A stretch of DNA of 64,000 bases from Rhodopirellula baltica SH 1 (GTDB lineage: Bacteria; Planctomycetota; Planctomycetia; Pirellulales; Pirellulaceae), in contig NC_005027.1 of assembly GCF_000196115.1 (NCBI RefSeq), positions 5,824,001-5,888,000 of the forward strand, given 5' to 3'. Of the stretch, positions 45,621-54,934 are shown in pieces. The notes beneath the pieces are model-generated. The model had not been told where the DNA came from and ran no database searches. It saw only the letters and a list, made by a program, of their open reading frames with translations. Positions within the stretch are counted from its first letter, which is position 1; every line of letters starts with the position of its first letter. The position numbers and the translations under genes were made by a program.

Positions 45621-46781
45621 ATGCAACCGTTTGATCTTCATCAACGAACGCGAATCGTGTTTGGGCCGAACGTTTCGAATCAGATCAACGAGTTGGCACG
45701 CTCTCTCGGTGGCGTCTTGGACTCGGGACGACCTCGAGTTTTGGTCGTCTGCGATCCAGGAATTGTCGCGGCTGGCCATTTTGATCGCATCACCGGGTTG
45801 CTGCGTGACAAAAACTGGGAAGTCCACGCGTTCCATGAATTCGCCGAAAACCCAACTTCGGCGATGGTGGACGCGGGGGTGAGTGTTGCAGCGGACTTTC
45901 AGCCGGATCTGCTGATTGGGCTTGGCGGCGGCAGCAGCATGGACTGCGCCAAAGGGATCAACTTTGTGTACAGCTGCGGTGGTCGCATTCATGACTACCA
46001 TGGCGTGGGCAAGGCGACGTCGGAGATGCTGCCGATGATTGCCATTCCGACGACTGCGGGGACCGGCAGCGAAGCTCAAAGTTTTGCTTTGATCAGCGAC
46101 GCTGAGACACACGTGAAGATGGCGTGCGGTGATCCCAAGGCAGCATGCCGAATCGCTTTGCTGGATCCGACGTTCACGTTGACCCAGCCACGCGGAGTGA
46201 CGGCGCTGACCGGCATCGATGCGATCTCGCATGCGGTTGAAACCTACGTCAGCAAGAAACGCAACGTGATGTCGACGACCTACAGTCGACGGGCATTCGG
46301 ATTGTTGGGCCGATCATTCGTCCGAGTGTTGCAGGTGCCCGATGACTTGGAAGCTCGCGCAGACATGCAACTTGGCGCGTGTCTGGCTGGCATGGCGATC
46401 GAAACATCGATGTTGGGCGCGGCGCACGCCACGGCCAATCCTTTGACTGCCCGGCATAACGTGGTTCACGGACAGGCGGTCGGATTGATGTTGCCAGCGG
46501 TGGTTCGTTTCAACGGAACTGTTCACGCGGATTGGTATTCGGAGTTGTTGCGTGAGTTGGAACCGCACAGTGAGATTTCCGAGGCGCCAACACGTTTGGC
46601 CGAATTGATTGAAGAGTGGATGCGAGAAGCGGATCTCGCGACGACGCTGGATGATCTATCGATCCCAACATCGGACATTGGATTGTTCGTCGAAGATGCG
46701 CTGAAGCAGTGGACGGGAACGTTCAATCCCATCGAGCTCGACGAAGACTCCACGAGAGCGCTGTATCGCGAAGTGGTTTAG
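45621..46781 (+). CDS. Iron-containing alcohol dehydrogenase
   Basis: 386 residues. Group III metal-dependent alcohol dehydrogenase. Motifs: GLGGGSSMDCAKGINF (NAD binding), IAIPTTAGTGSEAQSFALISD, TGIDAISHAVETYVS with a metal-binding His, GAAHATANPLTARHNVVHGQAVGLMLP with further His ligands. Oxidises or reduces alcohols/aldehydes; the true substrate is unclear. Not coupled to neighbours (77 bp upstream gap). Probably monocistronic; the next gene begins 7 bp after its stop on the same strand. Confidence 0.93.
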   Translation: MQPFDLHQRTRIVFGPNVSNQINELARSLGGVLDSGRPRVLVVCDPGIVAAGHFDRITGLLRDKNWEVHAFHEFAENPTSAMVDAGVSVAADFQPDLLIGLGGGSSMDCAKGINFVYSCGGRIHDYHGVGKATSEMLPMIAIPTTAGTGSEAQSFALISDAETHVKMACGDPKAACRIALLDPTFTLTQPRGVTALTGIDAISHAVETYVSKKRNVMSTTYSRRAFGLLGRSFVRVLQVPDDLEARADMQLGACLAGMAIETSMLGAAHATANPLTARHNVVHGQAVGLMLPAVVRFNGTVHADWYSELLRELEPHSEISEAPTRLAELIEEWMREADLATTLDDLSIPTSDIGLFVEDALKQWTGTFNPIELDEDSTRALYREVV

Positions 46782-46788
46782 TGCTCTG

Positions 46789-47349
46789 ATGTTCAACCGA
46801 CTACGAAGTGCCATCTTCGGTGAGCCTCATCAAGCAGCGCCTGCGTCCATCGTGGTTGAGCCAACAGAACTCGTGTTGTCATGCGCTGACACGAATGCAA
46901 CGCTTACAGTGAAAGTCAATGGGCAACGTATTGCGTGCCCGCACACGGAGTGGGTCGGTCAAATCGGATGCCGCATCTTCGACGGACAACTCGGCTTCCA
47001 GTTGCTCGTTGAGGCTTGCAGGCCTAGCAAAAGTGAGCTTGATTTGGTCCGACGAATCGTTGCGTATGAACATTCGTTGAAAGGCGAAGCACTCGATGCC
47101 ATTTTCGCGTACTTTGACGACCTTCGTCGAAATCATGGCGTCGATTTCCCTGAAGCGATTGGCGGTTGGTCTCGTGATCAAGTTGCAGATCTGGTTCACT
47201 CGCCGTGCTGCTTCATCGACGACCTTTCTGACGATGTGAATTCGAAAGCCTGCTTCATAATCTCGTTTTCGACCGATCTGGATGAGGAACACGGTGTCGA
47301 CGTTCTGGTGAACGACTGGCAAGTCGTTGACTGTGGATGCCTTGTCTGA
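46789..47349 (+). CDS. Hypothetical protein, DUF6985-like
   Basis: 186 residues starting 7 bp after the alcohol dehydrogenase stop. The N-terminal part is beta-rich (LVLSCADTNATLTVKVNG...CPHTEWVGQIGCRIFDGQLGF), the C-terminal half has a FSTDLDEEHGVDVLVNDWQVV motif that resembles the W-D-x-E-H-G-l-x-V pattern of DUF6985-like proteins. Name is tentative. Function unknown. May be cotranscribed with the upstream dehydrogenase. Confidence 0.6.
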   Translation: MFNRLRSAIFGEPHQAAPASIVVEPTELVLSCADTNATLTVKVNGQRIACPHTEWVGQIGCRIFDGQLGFQLLVEACRPSKSELDLVRRIVAYEHSLKGEALDAIFAYFDDLRRNHGVDFPEAIGGWSRDQVADLVHSPCCFIDDLSDDVNSKACFIISFSTDLDEEHGVDVLVNDWQVVDCGCLV

Positions 47350-48088
47350 CGGTATCCGTGACCCGATAGAAACACTCGCAACGAGACGTTGATCGTGGCG
47401 ACTTACTCAAATTGGCCAACGATTGAATACCCAGGCGTAGCTGCGTTCTACGTTCCACCTGGTGCTGAACATAAATTGATCGACGATGGTTGCACAATCT
47501 GCGTCACACACAACGCCACGGATGTTCTTGCGGGACTGTTTCCGCTGAGGCAATCGTCCGTTGCGTTCGACCGCGCGCCGATGTGATAGGAGAGTCCTAT
47601 CAGCCTGCGACAGAGGTTGATTGCCCAGGCGTAGCTTGCATCCAATCCGTGCTGGTAATCGAAGCAGATCGACTTTGGATTGCACGTGCCTATGGTCGGA
47701 TTGGAGGGGACGAGCTACTGCTTGTGCACCGGAATGGACCACGACAAATGGCACCAACTTTTCCTATGCCATTGTTCGTTTCTCTCGTTCCGCTGTTTGC
47801 ACTCGCAAGCGATGGGTGACAACTGCATGCGCACCTAGCGGTGGTGGAGACTCCACCGGCGTGCTGGACCTCGCAGTGGTTTGAACGCTGCTTGATCGAC
47901 GAAAGGCATCAAATGGTTTGATCGCTTTCGCGGTGTTGCCACAATGAGGATCCGCTCTGCTCTGGACGCCTCGCTTTGTTCCGAAGCATCGGCGGGGGAG
48001 CCAGGTGATAACCTGGCCTACGGCGGACTTCATCGCCATTGCTGGCAACGTGATCCTTGTCCTGATGGAAACGGGACGTCTCGGTCAA
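47350..48088. other. Repeat-containing intergenic region with weak frames
   Basis: A short frame at 47389-47586 (TTG/GTG start) resembles decayed coding sequence; it and a second frame at 47490-47819 share a tract (cccaggcgtagct) at 47428 and 47627, so they look like copies of a repeat rather than genes. The first copy of a ~58-bp element is at 47963-48021 (see the repeat entry). Nothing else recognised. Confidence 0.45.
47963..48021. repeat. Dispersed ~58-bp direct repeat, copy 1 (copy 2 at 49857-49914)
   Basis: Copies 1 and 2 align over their full length with a few mismatches and one indel. Each ends in the perfect hairpin GCCAGGT-GATA-ACCTGGC (copy 1 at about 47999-48016, copy 2 at about 49893-49910). 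They flank the DUF1598-like gene on both sides. Confidence 0.85.
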
Positions 48089-49717
48089 TCATTCCGCGTT
48101 CCACCACCAGCGATCGCTGGGGCGGGCGTCGACGAGTTCGCCGTAGTTGGCCAAGCTTGGACGCGGCAGCGTTTGACTTGGGAGCAAGTCCGACGGTGCG
48201 ACGCTGACTCCGCCACTCGCTAGGATCAGTTGGTGCATTTTGTTGCGGTGGCGATATCGATGCAGGACTGCGATCGAGTCCACTTGGGTCGGCGTTGCCA
48301 ACTGGGAGGACCTTCGGGACGCGAAATGCAGTAGTGCTCGCTGCAGAGTTGCGTGGTCGTTTTGAGGTGAAACCATCGTCGAGTTTTGCTGGCTGTTCTG
48401 CACCCAAAGTTGTCCCAACGCGGTGGCTTGGTAAACCGACTCGAGTGCTCCGTAGAGCGGATAGCGTGACCTGATCGTTGCCCACTGTTGATTGAAGTGT
48501 TTGACGAACGCTTCCGTCGATGGATCCAAGACAACATTGCCACGCTGGCCGTTCAGCAACGCCAGTTCGTTCTCTCCGCTGAGTCGCAAGGGCGTTCCCG
48601 ACAGCTGCCACAGGTTGGCGGAGTCGGCACGTTCGTGGTGAACATCCAAGGCTTGTCCGGTGAACCAAAGTCGAAGCAACAGATCGGCGGGCGGTGAGTT
48701 GCCCGCGGTGGCTTGAATGGTTTGCAAGTAGTTGCGGACTCCATCGGGCATGTCTTCATCACCGAGTGCCAGTCGTTTCATGTGTCGGTCCGCTTCGATG
48801 AGTAGCCATGCGATCTCATGATCCGCCGAGGTACCAAAGACGTGAATGTCTTGTCGACCCAAGGCCTCGGCCAATGACTCGGCCGCCAGTCCCATCGGCA
48901 CGTCACCGGAGACGATCGATTTTCCGAGAGCAGTCGCTTTCTTCAGTCCGTCCGGTGTGGGGTCGATCGTGCAACCAAACGGTTGTTGGTGAAGTGCGGC
49001 GGACAATCCAACGGCAAGCGACGTTAGGTTCATCGGCGGAAGACCCGTGCGGCGGTCGACTTGCCAACCGTTGATTTGCTCGAAACCACCGACGGTGCCG
49101 GCCAAGACGATGTCGTCATCGGTCAACAGAACTAGCGAAACTTTGGACAACCCACCGGCATGTCCAAGTGCATCGTTGTTGGAGTGCCGTTCTGACGTGT
49201 TGCGATCGGCAAGGTTCTCCGAAGCGAGTGCTTGCATCCATCTTCGAACCGACACGCATCGAATCTTGGCGGGTGACGTCCAGTGTTCCGGGACCAATTC
49301 GGAAACATCATCACGGCCGCGTGCCGCGTCCAACATCAATGCAGTCGCATGCTTCTTCCATTCAACCGACTTTGCCTCGGTCGCATTGCCTTCCTCGATT
49401 TCGCGAAGCAGGCCGTCGGGAGCGACGACGATACCGGCGGGATAAGGAGCCATTGTTCCTACGCCGCCGAGAGCTTCCCACGATTCGGGTTCCACCGTGG
49501 TTTGAATCAATTGCATCAACTGGCTGAAGTCGGCCAGCGATTGACCACCGGATGCACCCGGGTTTGCATTGCCGACCCCTGAATCGGCGGGATGGGACGC
49601 AAAGCCACCGGGATCGTTCAGGCCGCTGTTTTGTTGCGCAACTGAGTGGGGGGCTCCGGCGAAACCGAGCCAGGCGAGCAGCAAAACACTGGCGAGAAGC
49701 TTTTTCCAAGCGGACAT
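48089..49717 (-). CDS. Exported DUF1598-like planctomycete protein
   Basis: 542 residues from ATG 49717, which starts a signal peptide (MSAWKKLLASVLLLAWLGFAGAPHSVAQ). Middle region contains GTVGGFEQINGWQVDRRTGLPPMNLTSLAVGLSAALHQQPFGCTIDPTPDGLKKAT and RQDIHVFGTSADHEIAWLLIEADRHMKRLALGDEDMPDGVRNYLQTI, which match the DUF1598 pattern of Rhodopirellula proteins. The family has no known function. Flanked by both copies of the 58-bp repeat. Secreted or periplasmic. Confidence 0.8.
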   Translation of the reverse strand: MSAWKKLLASVLLLAWLGFAGAPHSVAQQNSGLNDPGGFASHPADSGVGNANPGASGGQSLADFSQLMQLIQTTVEPESWEALGGVGTMAPYPAGIVVAPDGLLREIEEGNATEAKSVEWKKHATALMLDAARGRDDVSELVPEHWTSPAKIRCVSVRRWMQALASENLADRNTSERHSNNDALGHAGGLSKVSLVLLTDDDIVLAGTVGGFEQINGWQVDRRTGLPPMNLTSLAVGLSAALHQQPFGCTIDPTPDGLKKATALGKSIVSGDVPMGLAAESLAEALGRQDIHVFGTSADHEIAWLLIEADRHMKRLALGDEDMPDGVRNYLQTIQATAGNSPPADLLLRLWFTGQALDVHHERADSANLWQLSGTPLRLSGENELALLNGQRGNVVLDPSTEAFVKHFNQQWATIRSRYPLYGALESVYQATALGQLWVQNSQQNSTMVSPQNDHATLQRALLHFASRRSSQLATPTQVDSIAVLHRYRHRNKMHQLILASGGVSVAPSDLLPSQTLPRPSLANYGELVDARPSDRWWWNAE

Positions 49718-49856
49718 CGTGACACCCCGAGAAGACGGCGAAGAGAAGGAGGTACTTCTAGCGTAACGGTCGGCATGCCCGCCGAACAGCAAAAGTTGGT
49801 GAGCTTTGTGGTCTCGGTGTGGCTGGTCGGACGTTGGGGAGTCTCGCGGGAGCGGC

Positions 49857-49914
49857 TGGACGGCTCGCTTTGTTCCAAAGCATCGGCTGGGTGCCAGGTG
49901 ATAACCTGGCCTAC
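49857..49914. repeat. Dispersed ~58-bp direct repeat, copy 2
   Basis: Second copy of the element at 47963-48021, same orientation, with the same GCCAGGT-GATA-ACCTGGC hairpin at its 3' end. It lies 27 bp past the holB stop on that gene's downstream side and could double as a weak transcription stop. Confidence 0.85.
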
Positions 49915-49940
49915 AATCATGGGCTGGTCAGACGGACCAA

Positions 49941-51071
49941 CTAGCCGATGGCTCCTCGGTCGCCGGTGGCGGCCAGGGTCAGGTCGGAGGCGTAGCAGTC
50001 GACGAGCGTACCGAGGTTGGCACTGCGGTCGATCTCGCGGAACGTTCGCAGGGTGCGATCAAGTCGCCGGTGGGTGGCAGGATCGTACTCGCCGGAGCTG
50101 GCGTCGGATCGCAGTTGCCGACGGTAGTGCTGGACCGCGATCGAGAAAACGTCTCGCAGAGCGGCCCGCCGTTTGGGAACGTCCTTGCTGATCGAGTCGA
50201 GATGCCCATTGATCAAGCGAACGATCGCGGTTGGATCAGGCACCGGAGCGGCGAGTTGATTCCATAGGGCTTCGCGGATTTGTTCGCCGCCTCCACGAGC
50301 CAACCGAGCGGCGACATGCATGTCACCGGCGGACAACTCGATTGCCGCATCGAGAGCATCGTCCGACATCGTCGGCAATGATTCCTCTTCGTGCTGCGAT
50401 TGATAATGATCGAGTTGTTTTCGCAACAGGGCTCGTCCCGCTTCGCCAGGTGGCGTTTGAAAACGAAGGACCTGACATCGTGAACGGATGGTGGGAAGTT
50501 GGCGTTGCTCGCTGCTGCCAATCAGGATGATCAATGCATTGGCGGGCGGTTCTTCCAACGTCTTGAGCAAGCAGTTGGCGCCTTCTTCATTGAGGAAGTC
50601 GGCGTCATGCAAAATCGCGACTTTGCGCTGAGCCTGCATGGGTCTCAGGTGCACGTCGTGGCAAAACCCTTCTTGCAAACGCGCGTCGACCGGACCGATC
50701 AACAGTTCCAATGGGATCAGCGTTTTGTCGTCTGGTTTGCGAACTTGGATGAAGTCCGGGTGCGTGCCCACTCGAACTTGAACGCACGACGGACATTCGC
50801 CACACGGGGCCATGTCGCGCGCGGTGCTTCGCTCGCACAGCAACGTTTGCGTGAGCAGAATCGCGGCGGAGGTTTTGCCGACGCCGTTGGGACCGACGAA
50901 TAGAAGGCTTCCGCCGAGGCGACCTTGGCGGATGGCTGCGGTGAGTCCCGTGATCAAGGCATCGTGCCCGATCAAGTCATTCCAAGATTTCAGCGGTGGC
51001 GCATCAACCGCGATTGCTCGCGTGGTTTTCGCGGCTTTGGGAGAAGACGTGGAGGCTTTCTTCGCGGCCAC
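49941..51071 (-). CDS. holB: DNA polymerase III delta prime subunit
   Basis: 376 residues from GTG 51071, four bases after the rpiB stop. Clamp-loader subunit with an AAA+ fold: HDALITGLTAAIRQGRLGGSLLFVGPNGVGKTS (Walker A GPNGVGKTS), a zinc module (CGECPSC after C-E-R-S), KVAILHDADFLNEEGANCLLKTLEEPP (sensor region) and IGSSEQRQLPTIRSRCQVLRF (SRC, typical of gamma/delta' subunits). The N-terminal 25 residues are low-complexity AKKAS... extension. Operon with rpiB and the Sua5 fusion. Confidence 0.9.
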   Translation of the reverse strand: MAAKKASTSSPKAAKTTRAIAVDAPPLKSWNDLIGHDALITGLTAAIRQGRLGGSLLFVGPNGVGKTSAAILLTQTLLCERSTARDMAPCGECPSCVQVRVGTHPDFIQVRKPDDKTLIPLELLIGPVDARLQEGFCHDVHLRPMQAQRKVAILHDADFLNEEGANCLLKTLEEPPANALIILIGSSEQRQLPTIRSRCQVLRFQTPPGEAGRALLRKQLDHYQSQHEEESLPTMSDDALDAAIELSAGDMHVAARLARGGGEQIREALWNQLAAPVPDPTAIVRLINGHLDSISKDVPKRRAALRDVFSIAVQHYRRQLRSDASSGEYDPATHRRLDRTLRTFREIDRSANLGTLVDCYASDLTLAATGDRGAIG

Positions 51072-51074
51072 GAA

Positions 51075-51548
51075 CTAGACGCCGCGATTGATGTCAGGCG
51101 TGTCGATGCTGTCGATTGCCGTAATCTTGTCGACGCGTTGTGCGTGGCGCCCGCATTCGAAATCGGTGCGAAGCCACATCAGAACCAATTCATCGACAGG
51201 GCGTTCACCGATCAAATCACCTGGCAAACACAGCACGTTGACATCGTTGTGGCGGCGAGACATTTCGACGATGACTTCGTCGTAACATGAAGCCGCTCGG
51301 ACACCATGGAATTTGTTGGCGACAATTGCCATTCCGATCCCAGTGCCGCAGATCAGGATCCCGCGATCCAATCTGCCGTCGCGAATTTGCTCGGCAACGC
51401 GGATTGCGAAATCGGGGTAGTCGACAGGGTCGGTCGAGTCGGTGCCCTCATCGCATACCTCGAACCCTTCGCGTTGAAGCGTTTGCAAGAGACGTGCTTT
51501 GATGTGCACGCCACGGTGGTCGCTCGCCAGGCCTACTTTGATTGTCAT
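51075..51548 (-). CDS. rpiB: Ribose-5-phosphate isomerase B
   Basis: 157 residues. Interconverts ribose-5-phosphate and ribulose-5-phosphate in the pentose phosphate pathway. SDHRG near the N-terminus, DPVDYPDFAIRVAEQI, then the catalytic Cys region GILICGTGIGMAIVANKFHGVRAA and the DVNVLCLPGDLIG tail are all RpiB/LacAB signatures. Stop is 4 bp before the holB GTG start and its start follows the Sua5-fusion stop by 3 bp, so the three genes form one operon. Confidence 0.95.
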   Translation of the reverse strand: MTIKVGLASDHRGVHIKARLLQTLQREGFEVCDEGTDSTDPVDYPDFAIRVAEQIRDGRLDRGILICGTGIGMAIVANKFHGVRAASCYDEVIVEMSRRHNDVNVLCLPGDLIGERPVDELVLMWLRTDFECGRHAQRVDKITAIDSIDTPDINRGV

Positions 51549-51551
51549 GCC

Positions 51552-52937
51552 TTACTCTGAACCAGCATTGTGCCGCGGTGGTTCGTCATCTGAACCTTCG
51601 CTCGGGCCATCGGACGGGAAGAAATCGGGAGGTAGTTCGCTGAGCCAACCTTCCAGTTCGCTTACGATTTGATCTGCACATTGTTCATATACGTCGACCG
51701 GCATTCCAACCGGATCACTGACATCGCCTCCGTCGCGACGAAGTGTGAACACTCTTTCGGCTCGATCCGGCCAAGCCGCCACGATCGCATCTCGGTGACG
51801 ACGGGTCATGGTGAGTACCAAGTCGGCCATCGACATCAATGAATCTTCGAGCGGTTGGCTGGCGTGTCCGGTCAGGTCCAACCCACGCCGGCCCATCACT
51901 TCGACTGACTGGGGGCTGGCTCCGCTGCCGTGTCCCGCCGCGACTCCAGCCGAAACGACACGAGCGACATCTTCGCGACCGAATTTACGTCGCAAAGCTT
52001 CCCGAAGCAACGTTTCTGCCATGGGGCTACGGCAGGTGTTGCCGGTGCACACGAGTGCGATGACTGGTTTGACAAATTGATTCATGGCAGCTTGTTGGAT
52101 CACTCCTGTTCGCTGGACGTGCCAGTGATTGCCGGTGACGCGGACCACCGTTCCTTCATCACCATAACGACTGATACCGTCGTCGAGCAGCAGTGGCAAG
52201 GACTCGCCCGTTCCGGCATTCAGCGCCGATTGCAATTTCTCCGCTGTGGTGGGCGGAGATGCGTCCGGCAATCCGATTTCACCCCAGACCAACGGGGCGG
52301 ACAGGTAGCGGTGGATGTGGCTGAGCAACCGATGCCCAGAGACTCGAAAGGCGACCGGACCACCCGCTGGGGACGGGCGTTGCCCAGCCCCCGCTCGCAA
52401 GGTTCCCGCAACCGACTCTGGCAAACAGCTCATCGCCGAAACCGTATCATCGCAGTCCGCGATCAACGTCAGCGGGCCTGGGAAGCATCGTTCGGACAGT
52501 CGTCGGCCCAAAATCGTCATCGGCATCAAAAAGTCGCCCACCGCTTCGGTGCTGCGGACACACAGTGCGATCGAACCCGCATCGGCCGGGGGAGCCACAA
52601 AGCCGGCTTGGCCCGCCGTGGATGCGTCCGATTCAGTCGACCAGCCTCGGCAAGTCGCTGTCCACTGTGCCAATCGACGCACCGCGGCCGGACACAGTGA
52701 GCTGGCCACCAATCCGTAGACTGTTTCGCTGGGAACACCGATGACCTGACCTTCGACCAGTGCTTGAACGCTGCGATGAACAATATCGCGTGGATCGTCG
52801 GTCGTTTGCAGGTCGTAAATCATGGGCACTTTGTGAGGTGGACGATCCATCCAACGCGGATGGCCGCTAAACTCAGAAGCAAACGCTAGCGGGACACCAT
52901 ATGCTAGCGATTCGAGCTCATCGATGGCAGCCTGCAT
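51552..52937 (-). CDS. Fusion: YrdC/Sua5 domain plus low-molecular-weight tyrosine phosphatase
   Basis: 461 residues from ATG 52937 (an alternative start is ATG 52823). Residues ~45-280 have the Sua5/YrdC (threonylcarbamoyl-AMP synthase) fold with the P-S-E-T-V-Y-G-L motif at 69-76. The usual K-x-R...PL motif that follows is not visible; the aligned region reads TAGQAGFVAPPADAGSIALCVRSTE, so activity is doubtful. Residues ~290-445 form an LMWPTP domain with C297-x5-R303 (CTGNTCR), and the distal DPVGMPVD supplies the catalytic Asp. Substrates are unknown. Operon lead with rpiB and holB downstream; divergent from the NHL gene. Confidence 0.88.
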   Translation of the reverse strand: MQAAIDELESLAYGVPLAFASEFSGHPRWMDRPPHKVPMIYDLQTTDDPRDIVHRSVQALVEGQVIGVPSETVYGLVASSLCPAAVRRLAQWTATCRGWSTESDASTAGQAGFVAPPADAGSIALCVRSTEAVGDFLMPMTILGRRLSERCFPGPLTLIADCDDTVSAMSCLPESVAGTLRAGAGQRPSPAGGPVAFRVSGHRLLSHIHRYLSAPLVWGEIGLPDASPPTTAEKLQSALNAGTGESLPLLLDDGISRYGDEGTVVRVTGNHWHVQRTGVIQQAAMNQFVKPVIALVCTGNTCRSPMAETLLREALRRKFGREDVARVVSAGVAAGHGSGASPQSVEVMGRRGLDLTGHASQPLEDSLMSMADLVLTMTRRHRDAIVAAWPDRAERVFTLRRDGGDVSDPVGMPVDVYEQCADQIVSELEGWLSELPPDFFPSDGPSEGSDDEPPRHNAGSE

Positions 52938-52974
52938 GCGACACGTCAGGCGTCACGTTCTCCAGGTAGGCCGC

Positions 52975-53973
52975 ATGCGCGAACCATCGCAAATCAATCC
53001 CGCAGAATCCAAACCGGTTGATCGGCGTCAGGCGTGTCAGCGATTGATGGCCGGAGCGACTTCGTTGATGGGACTGACGACTCTGAACGGTTGCGTTGCT
53101 TCCGCGTTCGGCGGGACACCCGAACTGGTTTGGGGACGACGTGGATTTTCAGACGGGCGTTTTTTGAAGCCGCGAGCGATGGCAATCGACCCGGACGACC
53201 AACTGTACATCGTCGACACGACCGGTCGGATCCAAGTTTTCGATGCCGATGGCCAACATTTGCGAACTTGGACGACGCCGGAAACAAACAACGGGCGTCC
53301 CACGGGAATGGTTTTCGACGGTGCAAAGAACCGATTGCTGGTCGCTGACACGCACTATTATCGAATGCTCGCGTTCACACCAACCGGGGAGCTCTTACCG
53401 GAGGATCAAATTGGCGGCACTTCCGGAAATGGCGCCGGCGAGTTCGCTTTTGTGACCGATATCGCGGTCGATGGCGATGGTTGCCTGTACATTGGAGAGT
53501 ATGGGGCGTCGGATCGGATTCAGCGGTTCGATCCCGATGGCACCTTCATGGCACAGTGGGGCGGAACGGGGCGTGAGGTCCAGCACTTTGTTCGGCCACA
53601 AAGCTTGGTCATTCACGAGAAGACACTGTGGATCGCGGACGCCTGCAATCATCGGGTCCAGCGATACGATATCTCGACGACCGAGCCACGATGGATTGGG
53701 TCATGGGGACAAGAAGGCAAGCAACTCGGCGATTTTTACTATCCCTATGGAATCGCGGTGGACCCGGATGGCACCGTGTTGGTTTGCGAATTTGGCAACC
53801 AACGAGTCCAACGTTTGACGCCCGACGGCGAGCCCATCTCGTCCTGGGGCGCCCCAGGACACGACCCTGGACAACTCTATGAGCCCTGGGGATTGGTCGT
53901 CGATTCTCGACGGCGAGTCCATGTGCTGGATAGCAACAATCACCGTGTGCAGCGATTCACGCTGCCGGGTTAG
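52975..53973 (+). CDS. NHL-repeat beta-propeller lipoprotein
   Basis: 332 residues from ATG 52975 with AGGTAGG four nt upstream. N-terminal R-R-x-x-C context and LTTLNG-C lipobox (about residue 40) indicate a Tat-linked lipoprotein. Six NHL-type blades follow, each with a KPRAMAIDPDDQLYIVDTTGRIQVFD-like motif: RPTGMVFDGAKNRLLVADTHYYRMLAF, EFAFVTDIAVDGDGCLYIGEY, RPQSLVIHEKTLWIADACNHRVQRYD, YPYGIAVDPDGTVLVCEFGNQRVQRL, EPWGLVVDSRRRVHVLDSNNHRVQRF. No catalytic residues known. A surface or periplasmic scaffold is likely. The start at 52924 would overlap the divergent gene and is rejected. Confidence 0.88.
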   Translation: MREPSQINPAESKPVDRRQACQRLMAGATSLMGLTTLNGCVASAFGGTPELVWGRRGFSDGRFLKPRAMAIDPDDQLYIVDTTGRIQVFDADGQHLRTWTTPETNNGRPTGMVFDGAKNRLLVADTHYYRMLAFTPTGELLPEDQIGGTSGNGAGEFAFVTDIAVDGDGCLYIGEYGASDRIQRFDPDGTFMAQWGGTGREVQHFVRPQSLVIHEKTLWIADACNHRVQRYDISTTEPRWIGSWGQEGKQLGDFYYPYGIAVDPDGTVLVCEFGNQRVQRLTPDGEPISSWGAPGHDPGQLYEPWGLVVDSRRRVHVLDSNNHRVQRFTLPG

Positions 53974-54082
53974 CAGGTGACCAATGTCGCCGATTGGCTC
54001 CGGCCAATCGACTCGCTTCGCTGTTGCGGGGGTGGATCTCCGTTGGGCGGAGCCAACGGGCGACGAACTCATTGGCGACGAA

Positions 54083-54934
54083 TCAATCGTGTGTCTGTTC
54101 ACGCAAGACTTCGGTCAGGCGATCGCGGATGATTTTTCCCCAAATGACGTAGCCTTCTTCGTTGAGATGCAGTTGATCGTCGACAAACAGATTTTCTCGC
54201 GGTTGGTTGTCGTGGGTCAAAAACGTTTCCGCCGTGGCCACGAAGTGAACATTGGGCTCGGTGAAGCAAACCTCACGCAGCATCGCGTTGAGTTCGCGAA
54301 TTTTTGGCCACGCGTCGTAACGTGAGCGTGTCGGTGTGACTTCGACTAACAAGACGGGGGCGTCGGAGCGGTGCTCGCGGGCGATCTCGACGACATGACG
54401 AACCAATCGTTCGACCTCTTCAGGAGTGGCGTCGGTTTCTTTGCCTGAGATGTCGTTGCCAACGAAGATCACGACAGCACGAAAATCATGGGGCGTGATC
54501 AATCGCTCGGCGAAAACGGCAAGATCCGAGTACTTGGCTCCTCCGTAGCCCCTTGGAATGACTCGAAACGGTGCCAAGTCATCGGCGGCCGTATCCCAAC
54601 GGCGAATGCTGCTGCTGCCGATCAGTAGTATTCCGTCGGCCGGATCAGTGGTTTTTGCGTCGAGAGTCTCGTATTTCTGGATCTCCTTTTCCCAACGTTT
54701 GGTGGCCGCTTCGCGATAGGGAGCCAAAACATCGGCATCGCTCTCAGATGGTTGGTTGGCGACACCAGCCGCAGCCGTGTCTTGAGCCTTTGCACGAGGG
54801 AAATGTGCGCTGGCAAGAATCGAAAGGCAGGCGAATCCACTCAAAATCCATGCCGCCAAGCGGGCGGAAGTGAATTGTGGCTTGGCGAGATGGGCATCGA
54901 CGGGCTGGCGAAAGGCAAACGTTTTCAAACGCAT
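54083..54934 (-). CDS. Exported SGNH (GDSL-like) hydrolase
   Basis: 283 residues from ATG 54934. N-terminal hydrophobic segment (AAWILSGFACLSILASAHFPRAKAQ) is a signal peptide. The esterase blocks are present: block I GILLIGSSSIRRWD (Ser nucleophile), the Gly block GYGGAKYSDL, block III FVGNDIS (Asn), and block V VDDQLHLNEEGY (Asp and His). Hydrolyses an ester in the periplasm or outside; acetyl-xylan or polysaccharide esterases of planctomycetes have this fold, but the substrate cannot be read from the sequence. Monocistronic. Confidence 0.88.
   Translation of the reverse strand: MRLKTFAFRQPVDAHLAKPQFTSARLAAWILSGFACLSILASAHFPRAKAQDTAAAGVANQPSESDADVLAPYREAATKRWEKEIQKYETLDAKTTDPADGILLIGSSSIRRWDTAADDLAPFRVIPRGYGGAKYSDLAVFAERLITPHDFRAVVIFVGNDISGKETDATPEEVERLVRHVVEIAREHRSDAPVLLVEVTPTRSRYDAWPKIRELNAMLREVCFTEPNVHFVATAETFLTHDNQPRENLFVDDQLHLNEEGYVIWGKIIRDRLTEVLREQTHD

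Noticed and set aside
47389-47819. Two short plus-strand frames after the DUF6985-like gene
   Set aside because: They share a repeated tract and lack convincing starts or ribosome sites; treated as repeat-associated noise.
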